64,000 nucleotides of DNA. Origin: an uncultured Clostridia bacterium (GTDB lineage: Bacteria; Bacillota; Clostridia; Christensenellales; Borkfalkiaceae). A program made the position numbers and the translations under genes. The stretch is from positions 1 to 64,000 of the forward strand of contig CALVLK010000006.1 in NCBI GenBank assembly GCA_944337235.1. The letters run 5' to 3'. Positions 42,989 through 50,907 of this stretch are shown piece after piece. Within the stretch, counting starts at the first letter, position 1; each line of letters opens with the position of its first letter. Below the pieces are notes generated by a model. The model saw only the letters and a program-made list of their open reading frames with translations, was not told the DNA's origin and made no database searches.

Positions 42989-44169
42989 GCCCTTCTTGTC
43001 ACCTTCAGGTGCACCTTCTTGCCCTTGTGCAGGATAAAATCGCCCTGCGGCAGGGGGGCGTTGACGTCCGTCACCTTTTCATCGCCGATGGAGACGCCGC
43101 CCTGCTCCACAAGCCTTCTCGCCTCGCCGTTGCTCTTGCACAATCCCGCCGCAACGAGCGCGCCCACGACGTTGGCGGTGTCCGCCGGGATCTCGCGCAC
43201 GGGCATATCCCCCTCGCCGCCGAATGCGGCGCGCGCCTGCGACTGGGCGAGCATCGCCTTCTCCTCGCCGTGCACCAGCTTGGTCAGCTCGAAGGCGAGC
43301 CGCTCCTTTGCGGCGTTCATGCGCTCGTCGCGGTGCGCGCACAGCTGCGCGATCTCGTCAAGCGGCAAAAAGGTGAGCAGCTTGAAGCACTTCTCCACGT
43401 CCTCGTCCGCCGTGTTGCGCCAATACTGATAGAATTCGTAGGGGCTTGTCTTGTTCTCGTCCAGCCAGACGGCGCCCTTCTGCGTCTTGCCCATCTTCTT
43501 GCCGTCGCTCGTGGTGAGCAGCGTAAAGGTCATGGCAAACGCGGGCTTCTGCTCCTTGCGGCGGATGAGGTCCGCCCCCGCCAAAATGTTGCTCCACTGG
43601 TCGTCGCCGCCCAGCTCGAGCGCGCACCCGTATTTGCGGAAGAGCACCAAAAAGTCATATGCCTGCATGAGCATATAGTTGAATTCGAGGAAGGAGAGTC
43701 CCCGCTCCATGCGCGAACGGAAGCATTCTGCCGTGAGCATCTTGTTCACGGAGAAGTGCACGCCGATCTCGCGCAGAAAGTCGATATAGTTCAGGTTCAT
43801 CAGCCAGTCGGCGTTGTTCACCACGATCGCGCCTTTCTCGCCGTCAAAGCGGATGAAGCGCGCCATCTGCTTTTTGAAGCATTCCACATGGTATTCTATC
43901 GTCTCGCGCGTCATCATCGAGCGCATATCCGTTCTGCCCGAGGGGTCGCCGATCATCGCGGTGCCGCCGCCGATGAGAATGATGGGCCTGTGGCCCGCGT
44001 CCTGCATGTGCCTCATGGCGATGAGCTGCATGAAATGCCCCACGTGCAGGCTGTCTGCCGTCGGATCGAAGCCGATGTAAAAGGGCACGCTCTCCTCCCC
44101 GAGCATCTTGTACAGTTCCTCTTCAAATACCACCTGTTTGACGAAGCCGCGGGAGCGCAGCGTGTCCAT
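42985..44169 (-). CDS. tyrS: Tyrosyl-tRNA synthetase
   Basis: Charges tRNA-Tyr. 394 residues: class I catalytic domain with [19 protein letters not shown] (HIGH as HVGH), [27 protein letters not shown] loop as [20 protein letters not shown], and a C-terminal S4 RNA-binding domain ([20 protein letters not shown]). The ATG after AAAGGA ([12 protein letters not shown]) is chosen; a longer frame upstream covers the leader terminator and is not coding. Preceded by a Tyr-rich leader peptide and a terminator, pointing to attenuation control. Confidence 0.95.
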   Translation of the reverse strand: MDTLRSRGFVKQVVFEEELYKMLGEESVPFYIGFDPTADSLHVGHFMQLIAMRHMQDAGHRPIILIGGGTAMIGDPSGRTDMRSMMTRETIEYHVECFKKQMARFIRFDGEKGAIVVNNADWLMNLNYIDFLREIGVHFSVNKMLTAECFRSRMERGLSFLEFNYMLMQAYDFLVLFRKYGCALELGGDDQWSNILAGADLIRRKEQKPAFAMTFTLLTTSDGKKMGKTQKGAVWLDENKTSPYEFYQYWRNTADEDVEKCFKLLTFLPLDEIAQLCAHRDERMNAAKERLAFELTKLVHGEEKAMLAQSQARAAFGGEGDMPVREIPADTANVVGALVAAGLCKSNGEARRLVEQGGVSIGDEKVTDVNAPLPQGDFILHKGKKVHLKVTRRA

Positions 44170-44231
44170 GACGTTTCCTTTCACTGTTACATTCTCCTTG
44201 CTGTAATATTTTGCGCCTGCGCCGAGGGAAA

Positions 44232-44274
44232 CAAAAAAACGGTCCGCGCCCCTCGTGCGCAAACCGCAAACGGT
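44232..44274 (-). terminator. Attenuator: terminator and competing hairpin in the tyrS leader
   Basis: Leftward, CGGTTTGCGC / GCGCGGACCG forms a ten-pair stem (with G-T pairs) ending in seven T residues (44232-44266), 60 bases before the tyrS ATG. An ACCG-TTTG-CGGT hairpin (44263-44274) uses the first four bases of the terminator stem and cannot form together with it. A further hairpin, CGTATTAT / ATAATACG (44308-44331), covers the last tyrosine codons and stop of the leader peptide. Confidence 0.8.
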
Positions 44275-44311
44275 ACAATGGGATCCGACGATCTACGCGC
44301 AAAAAGACGTA

Positions 44312-44371
44312 TTATTCAACGGGATAATACGCGTACGTTTCGCCATAGATTGCCAAATACATCTTTTTCAT
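44312..44371 (-). CDS. Tyrosine-rich leader peptide of tyrS
   Basis: A 19-codon frame, MKKMYLAIYGETYAYYPVE, with five tyrosines (5, 9, 13, 15, 16) among 19 residues. It begins six bases after a consensus -10, on the predicted transcript's first bases, and ends 142 bases before tyrS. It precedes a hairpin that contains its Tyr15-Tyr16 codons and then a rho-independent terminator. No T-box specifier or UGGN bulge is visible in this leader. The arrangement is that of trp- or his-type attenuators: scarcity of charged tRNA-Tyr would stall the ribosome in the peptide and change the downstream fold. Direct proof is lacking. Confidence 0.75.
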   Translation of the reverse strand: MKKMYLAIYGETYAYYPVE

Positions 44372-44377
44372 GCCCCC

Positions 44378-44407
44378 ATTATAGTACAGGCACGTCGCCT
44401 TTGTCAA
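44378..44407 (-). promoter_or_regulatory. Promoter of the tyrS leader
   Basis: Leftward -35 TTGACA (44402-44407), an 18-base spacer and -10 TATAAT (44378-44383), both perfect hexamers. It overlaps the 3' end of the small upstream gene. Confidence 0.85.
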
Positions 44408-44627
44408 ATGATACGGCATGATTTTGTGAAAATTCTGCCCCGCAGCGGCGAATTTCCCCGCCTGCGTGCGCCAGCATGCGCCCCGCTTCGTTCAGTCCCT
44501 GCGCGCGGGCAAGCCGCAGCAGCAGCTCCTCCGCGCTCACATGCGCGATGCTGTGCAAAAGCGCCTCGTCGCGCCGCGCCCTTCTTTCCCGCTCATACTG
44601 TTCCAACTGCCTCTGTATGCCCGTCAT
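44379..44627 (-). CDS. Small charged protein of unknown function
   Basis: 82 residues: an Arg/Glu-rich helical first half (IQRQLEQYERERRARRDEAL) and a second half with HAGGEIRRCGAEF. GAGGTG precedes the ATG and a TATAAT -10 element lies at 44646-44651 with a weak -35. Divergent from the WYL regulator. Real but unidentified; could be a partner of that regulator. Confidence 0.5.
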   Translation of the reverse strand: MTGIQRQLEQYERERRARRDEALLHSIAHVSAEELLLRLARAQGLNEAGRMLAHAGGEIRRCGAEFSQNHAVSFDKGDVPVL

Positions 44628-44661
44628 GTTTCACCTCTTGCCTCCATTATAGCCCAAATAC

Positions 44662-44690
44662 TTGACATATATTGTCATATATGGTAGAAT
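44662..44690 (+). promoter_or_regulatory. Promoter of the WYL regulator with an embedded inverted repeat
   Basis: -35 TTGACA (44662-44667), a 17-base spacer, -10 TAGAAT (44685-44690). TGACA-TATAT-TGTCA (44663-44677) spans the -35 and spacer and could be an autoregulatory operator. Confidence 0.75.
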
Positions 44691-44723
44691 AATTGCAGAC
44701 AAAAGATCGATTTTGGAGGAAAT

Positions 44724-45647
44724 ATGAAGTTTCAGATCATAATCGGCATCCTGTTCACGCTGCTTGCAAAGCGCAAGGTGAGAGCGCGCGAACTTGCGCA
44801 GAAATACGACTGCTCCATCCGCTCCGTCTACCGCTATGTCGACGAGCTGACCGTGGCGGGCATCCCCATCGACGTGGCGCGCGGCGCAAACGGGGGGATC
44901 TATATCTCCGACTCCTATAAACTGCCCAAGGGGCTCTTCACGCGCGAGGAATACGACCGCACGCTGGGGGCGATGCTCGCCATGCAGGAACAGCTCAGCG
45001 ATCCCGCGCTCTCCTCCGCCATCGAAAAACTCACATCGCAATATAAGACGGAGCGCACCCCCATGCTCGCGGGCGACATTCTGGTGGACAGCGGCTCGTG
45101 GGGAGACACACACCGCTTTTCCGACAAGCTCTCCTGCATCGAAAACGCCATCCGCACGCAGGAGACGCTCTTCCTCGACTATATCTCGCGCGAGGGCGAA
45201 CATACGCAGCGGCGCGTTCTGCCCCATCTGCTCGTGCTCAAACAGAACATCTGGTACGTCTACGCCTTCTGCATGCTGCGCAAAGAATTTCGCCTGTTCA
45301 AGCTGGGGCGCATCCGCTCCGTCCTCGGCACGGGCGAACACTTCGAACGCCTGCCCTTCTCGCGGGAGGATCTGCCCCTCTCCTTCTGGCAGGACGAGGG
45401 CAATACCCTGCTCGTGCGCTTTGCGATCGAACGCGCGGCGCTGCCCTTTGCCGAGGAGTGGCTGGGCATCGAAAACATCGTGCGGCGCGACGCAGGCTGG
45501 ATCGCCGAGGTGGCGCTGCCCGACGACGAATCGCTCGTGAGCAAGATCCTCTCTGCGGGCGCGGGCCTCACCGTGCTCTCCCCCGCTTCGCTTGCGGAGG
45601 CGGTCGAGAAGGAGGCGCAGCGCATCGCCGCCCGCTACCGCGCATAG
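44724..45647 (+). CDS. WYL-domain transcriptional regulator (YafY type)
   Basis: 307 residues: an N-terminal HTH_11 winged helix (ARELAQKYDCSIRSVYRYVD, GGIYIS) and a WYL ligand-binding domain (LFLDYISREGEHTQRRVLPH, WYVYAFCMLRKEFRLFKLGR). Such regulators sense nucleotides or other small ligands. TTGGAGG precedes the ATG. Targets unknown; the divergent small gene is a candidate. Confidence 0.88.
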   Translation: MKFQIIIGILFTLLAKRKVRARELAQKYDCSIRSVYRYVDELTVAGIPIDVARGANGGIYISDSYKLPKGLFTREEYDRTLGAMLAMQEQLSDPALSSAIEKLTSQYKTERTPMLAGDILVDSGSWGDTHRFSDKLSCIENAIRTQETLFLDYISREGEHTQRRVLPHLLVLKQNIWYVYAFCMLRKEFRLFKLGRIRSVLGTGEHFERLPFSREDLPLSFWQDEGNTLLVRFAIERAALPFAEEWLGIENIVRRDAGWIAEVALPDDESLVSKILSAGAGLTVLSPASLAEAVEKEAQRIAARYRA

Positions 45648-45691
45648 CATTCGGTCAATAAAACCGCCCCGCCCGGAATATACTGTAAAAG

Positions 45692-46741
45692 ATGAAACAT
45701 CTTCTCTTCTGCGGCGGCGGCAGCGCGGGGCATGTGACGCCCAATCTTGCCGTCATGGATGCGCTGCGCAGGACCTACCGCATCACCTATATGGGCACAG
45801 GCGGCATCGAAAAGGCCCTCGTCGAGGGCGCGGGATATCCCTTTTTGCAGGTGGACTGCCCCAAGCTCGTCCGCTCCTTCACCCCGCGCAACCTCACCAT
45901 CCCCGTGCGGCTGGTCGCGGCGGAAAAAAAGGCGTGCCGGCTGCTGCGTGCCGATCCGCCCGACCTCGTCTTTTCCAAGGGCGGGTTTGCAAGCTATCCC
46001 GCCGTACACGCGGCGCACAGGCTGCATATTCCCGCGCTCACACACGAGAGCGACCTCACGCCCGGGCTGGCGACACGCATGATGGCGCGCCTGTGCAAGA
46101 ACGTGCTCACCTCCTTCCCCGAGACGGCAGAGCGCTTTCGCCACGGCGTATGCACCGGCTCCCCCATGCGGCGGGAGCTGTTTGCGCGCAGCCGTACGGA
46201 GGCGCGCGTCCGCTATCGGCTATGGGGGGAACGGCCGGTGCTGCTCGTTTTGGGCGGCGGCAGCGGCAGCCGCACGCTCAACGAGGCGGTGCGGCAAAAT
46301 CTGAACGAGCTGCTGCGCTCCTGGCGCATCCTGCACCTCTGCGGCAGGGGCAATGTGCTCGCCGACCCGCCGCCCGGATATGTCCAGCGCGAATATGAGG
46401 CGGATATGGGCAGCGCCTATGCAGCGTGCGACCTTGTCCTCAGCCGCGCGGGCAGTAATACGATCTTCGAGCTGCTCGCCCTCAAAAAGCCCGCCCTGCT
46501 CGTCCCCCTCGCCCGCTGTTCGCGCGGGGATCAGCTCGCCAACGCCGCCTATTTCTGCGACCGCGGTCTCTGCCGCATGCTGGCGGAGGAAGAGCTCCCC
46601 CGCCTTGCCGAGGCGCTTCTGGCGCTGTACAGAGACGACGCCCTGCACGCCGCCCTCGCGCACTGTCAGATCTCCGACGGCACACCCGCCGTCGTCGCCC
46701 GCATCGAGGCGCTCGCCCCGCCCGAAAACAGATCGCCCTGA
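45692..46741 (+). CDS. murG: MurG-like UDP-N-acetylglucosamine transferase
   Basis: 349 residues of the GT28 type: the N-terminal GGGSAGHVTPNLAVMDAL loop, SKGGFASYPAVHAAH, the linker HESDLTPGLATRMMA, and the UDP-GlcNAc-binding SRAGSNTIFELLALKKPALL segment. MurG adds GlcNAc to lipid I. The gene is alone, outside a dcw-type cell-wall cluster, and next to yunB, so it may be a second, sporulation-related copy. The start lies seven bases after a TATACT -10-like element and has no ribosome binding site. Confidence 0.85.
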   Translation: MKHLLFCGGGSAGHVTPNLAVMDALRRTYRITYMGTGGIEKALVEGAGYPFLQVDCPKLVRSFTPRNLTIPVRLVAAEKKACRLLRADPPDLVFSKGGFASYPAVHAAHRLHIPALTHESDLTPGLATRMMARLCKNVLTSFPETAERFRHGVCTGSPMRRELFARSRTEARVRYRLWGERPVLLVLGGGSGSRTLNEAVRQNLNELLRSWRILHLCGRGNVLADPPPGYVQREYEADMGSAYAACDLVLSRAGSNTIFELLALKKPALLVPLARCSRGDQLANAAYFCDRGLCRMLAEEELPRLAEALLALYRDDALHAALAHCQISDGTPAVVARIEALAPPENRSP

Positions 46742-47358
46742 AGATACATCTCGGGCACCTTTCCGACGAGGACGCTCTCGGCAAGCAGCACCTCCGATTC
46801 CACGCTGAACTGCCTCGTCCGTGCCGAAAAGACGATAGAGATATCGGCAACGACGTGCAGATAGATCGCATGACGCGTCTGATTGATCCCCGCGCCCGAA
46901 AAATCGGACGAAAAGGTGCACAGCACATGGCAGACGGGAAGGATCTTTACCGCGATCTCCGGCCCCGCACCCGCCCAGGCGTCCAGCCCGAAGAAGGCAC
47001 CGAGCGGCACGCCGATCTCCCCGCCCGACGCCTCCAGCCGTTCCTGCGCTGCGGAGGCGGTCGTGCGTGCGATCTGATTGACGACATACATATCCGCCGT
47101 GAGCGACGAGATACCGCCCGCCTCGTCCCGCGTGACGTGCACGAGGGCGTCGTACCCCACCCCCTCCGAGAGCGCGAGAAAGACCGCCTCGTTGACGGCG
47201 CGCGCCGCCTCGGCGCGCAGGGTGCGTTCTGCGACGGAGACGATGGTCTGCGTCACATTGTAATGCACATAGAGCACAAACCCCGCGCAGAGCAGGGCGG
47301 CAAGCGCCAGGGCGATGCGCCGCCTCTTTCGCTTGGCGGGGGAACGATATTTTCGCAC
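46666..47358 (-). CDS. yunB: Sporulation protein YunB-like
   Basis: 230 residues: a basic N-terminus, one membrane helix (about 13-33, IALALAALLCAGFVLYVHY), then an extracytoplasmic domain with ALSEGVGYDALVHVTRDEAG, MYVVNQIARTTASAAQE, IGVPLGAFFG and INQTRHAIYLHVVADISIVF. YunB is a conserved sporulation protein of unknown mechanism. GTG start. The 3' end overlaps the convergent MurG-like gene by 76 bases. Confidence 0.85.
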   Translation of the reverse strand: MRKYRSPAKRKRRRIALALAALLCAGFVLYVHYNVTQTIVSVAERTLRAEAARAVNEAVFLALSEGVGYDALVHVTRDEAGGISSLTADMYVVNQIARTTASAAQERLEASGGEIGVPLGAFFGLDAWAGAGPEIAVKILPVCHVLCTFSSDFSGAGINQTRHAIYLHVVADISIVFSARTRQFSVESEVLLAESVLVGKVPEMYLQGDLFSGGASASMRATTAGVPSEI

Positions 47359-47427
47359 GCACCATTGTATGCAAGATCATCCGCCGTTATGCCGCCGCAG
47401 GCGGCGCACATGAACAGAAGGATATGC

Positions 47428-47464
47428 AAAGGGGCGCCTCCGTTAACTGCGGAGGCGCCCCTTT
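47428..47464 (-). terminator. Terminator after the small protein gene
   Basis: A 15-bp stem, AAAGGGGCGCCTCCG / CGGAGGCGCCCCTTT, whose T run forms part of the stem. It closes the marR-ABC operon. Confidence 0.75.
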
Positions 47465-47466
47465 CT

Positions 47467-47556
47467 TCATGTGTTCTCCTCTCCTTCCAAAAGAGAGCGG
47501 AGATATGTTTCGTATTCTTCGTCGCTGAGCTTTTTCAGCTTTTTCTTATTCGCCAT
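47467..47556 (-). CDS. 29-residue charged small protein
   Basis: MANKKKLKKLSDEEYETYLR, then SLLEGEENT: a lysine-rich head and an acidic tail, predicted one amphipathic helix. GAGGTGA stands seven bases before the ATG. It follows the ABC transporter gene by about 50 bases and is followed at once by a terminator, so it is most likely the last gene of that operon. No homologue recognised. Confidence 0.55.
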   Translation of the reverse strand: MANKKKLKKLSDEEYETYLRSLLEGEENT

Positions 47557-47607
47557 ACCGTCACCTCGTCTGTTTTCTGCTGACAGTATGCCCCTTCGCC
47601 GCGCGCT

Positions 47608-50331
47608 TTATTCCGTACGCAGTGCAATGACGGGATCCTTCTTTGCGGCGGCAGACGCGGGAATCAGCCCGGAGATGAGCGTGAGCGCCACGCTGATGAG
47701 CACCATGATGCCCGCCGTGAGCAGCGGCAGCGCGGCGATGCCGCTGATGCCGGTGAGCGAATAGATGATGGCGTTGATGGGGATCTCGAGAAGATAGGTC
47801 ACGGCAACGCCGATAAGCCCCGCGGCAAGCCCGATGATGAAGGTCTCGGCATTGAACAGGTTGCGGATATCCTGCTTGCGCGCGCCCAGCGAACGCAGCA
47901 CGCCGATCTCCTTCACGCGCTCGACCACGGACACATAGGTGATGATGCCGATCATGATCGACGAGACGACGAGCGAGATGGCGGTGAATCCCACAAGCAC
48001 ATAGGTGATGACATCGAGTATGGTCTGCACCATGCCCATGAGCAGCCCCACCGTGTCGGTATAGGTGATCTTATCCTCCTCGCTCAGCGGTATGCCGCCG
48101 TAGCTTTCGCCGCTTTCGCACATCTCGTTCCAGCGGTCGAGGTAGCTGAGCACCTCTTCCTTGCTCTCAAAGTCGATGAGATAGAGCGACACCGCATTGG
48201 GCGAGGTCGCCCCGCCCACATAGCGCACGGCGGACTCGTTGCTCACCGAAATGTACATCGTCATGCCGCCCACCGTATATTGCGTGTAGAAGTCCTCGTT
48301 CAGATGCTCCGCGGGGGAAGGATACAGCGTATATTCCTCCTCGCCCATCGTATAGGAGAGCCCGTTGTCGGGGTCCTGCATCCACGCCACGATCTGCGAC
48401 TGCAGGTTGTGCGCAATGTACTGTTCCGCAAGCGCCTCGGTGATGTTCAGCCCGCTCGAAAGGCAGCCGTACGTCATGCCCTCCTGCAGGCGCAATATCC
48501 CGCTCACGCGAAGGACCATGCCCTCGTCCTCCGACACGGCAAGAGACTCCCGCTCCCCCGAATAGGTGAAGGGGTAGGCGGCGCCCGTCGGGTTGAAGGG
48601 GGAATAGTTTTCATTCGCCGTATAGACCGCGTCGTTATAATAGAGCACAAATTCCTTGTTCAGGATCTCCTCGTACGAGAGGGCGAGATACTCCCCCTCC
48701 TCCGCAGATCCGTCCTCGCCGAGGTCGAACAGCGACAAAAAGGTCGGCTCGGAGATAAAACCCAGCTGCGCCAGCGTAAGATCGAGCATGTCGTTGTTGT
48801 CGCCCACCACCAGCACGACTTCGTTCGCCGCCTCGGGGAAATGCCCCGCGATTACCTCGTACTGAGACTGCACATATGCCCCGAACTCCTCCGATTCAAG
48901 ATCGGAGGTCCCCGGCATTTTGTCGACGACGCCGCCCAGATAGTCCACCATGTAGGCAAGCTCGGCATATTCCGTCGCCTGCGTCGTCAATTCCTGTGTA
49001 TAAAACGCCTTCAGTTCGCTCAACGACATATACCGCTCAACGACATTTTCAGAATTCGTTCCCGTCATCACAGCGGTAAACAGATTGTCAGAAAGTCCCA
49101 CGCCGTAGTCGTACTGGATGGCATGGTAGAGCGCAGGATCCATCGCAGAGAGATAATTGAGATAGGTCTCGCTGATGTTGTTGTGCACGGAAAGCCCCTG
49201 CGCGATGCCTGTCACGACGGAATTGATATACACCTGATCGCCCAGCTCGCTCAGATCTGGCATCTCGGAAGCACCGCTGAAATTCGCCATGATCGAGGTG
49301 ACGTCGAACGCCGACTCCGTGATCTGCACGGGATAGTACGAGAGCATATCCTCTTCCGTCTTGGCGACATAGCTGTTAAATCCGTTGGAAAGCGCCAGAA
49401 CGAGGCATACGCTGATGATGCCGATGCTGCCCGCAAACGCCGTGAGCGTCGTACGCGCCTTCTTGGTGAGCAGATTTTTGCCGCTGAGTGCAAGCGACGA
49501 GAGAAAGCTCATCTTTGTGCGCGCCTTTTCAGGGCGCGCCTTGCTCCTCTCTCCGCTACGCCGCCGCTCGTTGCGGATGCGCGCAGCGTCCTCCTCTTCG
49601 GCGGCGTTCCACTGCCCGCCCTCGCCGCTGCGTTCGGCTTCCTCCTCCTCTTGCGAATAGGGGTTGGAGTCCGACTCGACCTGTCCGTCTTTCAGCCGCA
49701 CGATGCGCGTGGAATATCTTTCGGCGAGGTCGGGGTTGTGCGTGACCATGATGACGAGCCGCTCGCCCGCGATATCCTTGATGAGCTCCATGATCTGCAC
49801 GCTCGTCTCGCTGTCGAGCGCGCCCGTCGGCTCGTCCGCCAGCAGGATATCGGGATCGTTGACGAGCGCACGCGCAATGGCGACGCGCTGGCACTGCCCG
49901 CCCGAGAGCTGGTTGGGCCGCTTGTTCAGCTCCTCGCCCAGCCCCACGCGCTCGAGCGCATGCACAGCGCGCCTTCTGCGCTCCTCCCTGCCGATGCCGC
50001 AGATGGTGAGCGCAAGCTCCACATTGCCCAGGACCGTCTGGTGCGGGATGAGGTTATACGACTGAAAGATGAACCCGATGCGGTGATTGCGGTACACGTC
50101 CCAATCGCTGTCGCGGAAATAGCGGGTGGACTTGCCCTGAATGACCAGATCGCCGGAGGTATAGCTGTCGAGCCCGCCGATGATGTTGAGCAGCGTCGTC
50201 TTGCCGCAGCCCGACTGCCCGAGAATGCTGACAAACTCGTTGCGGCGGAAGGCAAGGCTGACGCCCTTGAGCGCATGCACCACGCCCGCGTCGATCTTAT
50301 AGTCTTTGCAGATCTCCGTCAGTCTCAGCAT
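47608..50331 (-). CDS. MacB-type ABC transporter, fused ATPase and permease
   Basis: 907 residues. The ATPase covers about 1-225: Walker A GQSGCGKTT, signature LSGGQCQR, Walker [14 protein letters not shown] charged linker follows (about 225-275), then a membrane helix, a large extracytoplasmic domain and a C-terminal FtsX domain with three helices (YVLVGFTAISLVVSSIMIGI, RVKEIGVLRSLGARKQDIRN). MacB relatives export peptides or act in mechanotransmission. The start overlaps the MarR gene by seven bases, so the regulator probably controls it. Confidence 0.9.
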   Translation of the reverse strand: MLRLTEICKDYKIDAGVVHALKGVSLAFRRNEFVSILGQSGCGKTTLLNIIGGLDSYTSGDLVIQGKSTRYFRDSDWDVYRNHRIGFIFQSYNLIPHQTVLGNVELALTICGIGREERRRRAVHALERVGLGEELNKRPNQLSGGQCQRVAIARALVNDPDILLADEPTGALDSETSVQIMELIKDIAGERLVIMVTHNPDLAERYSTRIVRLKDGQVESDSNPYSQEEEEAERSGEGGQWNAAEEEDAARIRNERRRSGERSKARPEKARTKMSFLSSLALSGKNLLTKKARTTLTAFAGSIGIISVCLVLALSNGFNSYVAKTEEDMLSYYPVQITESAFDVTSIMANFSGASEMPDLSELGDQVYINSVVTGIAQGLSVHNNISETYLNYLSAMDPALYHAIQYDYGVGLSDNLFTAVMTGTNSENVVERYMSLSELKAFYTQELTTQATEYAELAYMVDYLGGVVDKMPGTSDLESEEFGAYVQSQYEVIAGHFPEAANEVVLVVGDNNDMLDLTLAQLGFISEPTFLSLFDLGEDGSAEEGEYLALSYEEILNKEFVLYYNDAVYTANENYSPFNPTGAAYPFTYSGERESLAVSEDEGMVLRVSGILRLQEGMTYGCLSSGLNITEALAEQYIAHNLQSQIVAWMQDPDNGLSYTMGEEEYTLYPSPAEHLNEDFYTQYTVGGMTMYISVSNESAVRYVGGATSPNAVSLYLIDFESKEEVLSYLDRWNEMCESGESYGGIPLSEEDKITYTDTVGLLMGMVQTILDVITYVLVGFTAISLVVSSIMIGIITYVSVVERVKEIGVLRSLGARKQDIRNLFNAETFIIGLAAGLIGVAVTYLLEIPINAIIYSLTGISGIAALPLLTAGIMVLISVALTLISGLIPASAAAKKDPVIALRTE

Positions 50332-50813
50332 GTAGGCTCGCCTTCCTGCCTGCGCGGCCTTCCCTCGCCCCTTCGCTTGCGCAGGATCTTTTCAAAAGTC
50401 TCGTCGAGCTGTTCGCACTCGGAGAGCAGATTGCGCAGCCGCTCGTCGCCAAACTCCTTGATGACGAGATCCATGATCTCGTCGACGCAGCTGCTGTACT
50501 CGGCGACCGTCTGCGCGGCGTCGTCGGAGAGGCGGATATAGGCGATCTTGCGATCGGAATCGGAGGAAAAGCGCTGTACCACCCCGCGTTTTTCCAGCTT
50601 GGTCACGATCTGCGACACGGCAGACCTTGTAATACCCAGCCTTCTTGCAAGCTCGGAAGAGATGATCTCCCTGCCGCGATCGTTTTCGATGACGACCTCG
50701 GCAAGCAGCCGGAATTCCGTCTGCGAGAGCCTGTTCTCGCCCGGAACGACGTTGATCTCCTCCAGCCTCTTGATGCATTGCAGCAATCTGATAAAGTACT
50801 TATTGATTTGCAT
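50325..50813 (-). CDS. MarR-family transcriptional regulator
   Basis: 162 residues: winged helix with IISSELARRLGITRSAVSQI, VTKLEKRGVVQRFSSDSDRK and a basic C-terminal tail. Likely represses its own operon with the MacB-type transporter. A TTGT-N10-ACAA element lies downstream of its -10 in the leader. Confidence 0.9.
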   Translation of the reverse strand: MQINKYFIRLLQCIKRLEEINVVPGENRLSQTEFRLLAEVVIENDRGREIISSELARRLGITRSAVSQIVTKLEKRGVVQRFSSDSDRKIAYIRLSDDAAQTVAEYSSCVDEIMDLVIKEFGDERLRNLLSECEQLDETFEKILRKRRGEGRPRRQEGEPTC

Positions 50814-50852
50814 AATTGCCTCCGTATGTATTGTATTTATCTGAACAACTTG

Positions 50853-50881
50853 ATTATAACCGACGCATGCTCCTTTGTCAA
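50853..50881 (-). promoter_or_regulatory. Promoter of the marR-ABC operon
   Basis: Leftward -35 TTGACA (50876-50881), a 17-base spacer and -10 TATAAT (50853-50858). TTGTATTTATCTGAACAA (50831-50848) follows the -10 and is a possible MarR operator. Confidence 0.85.
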
Positions 50882-50907
50882 CAAAGTTACACGTTGGTTT
50901 ACAGATT

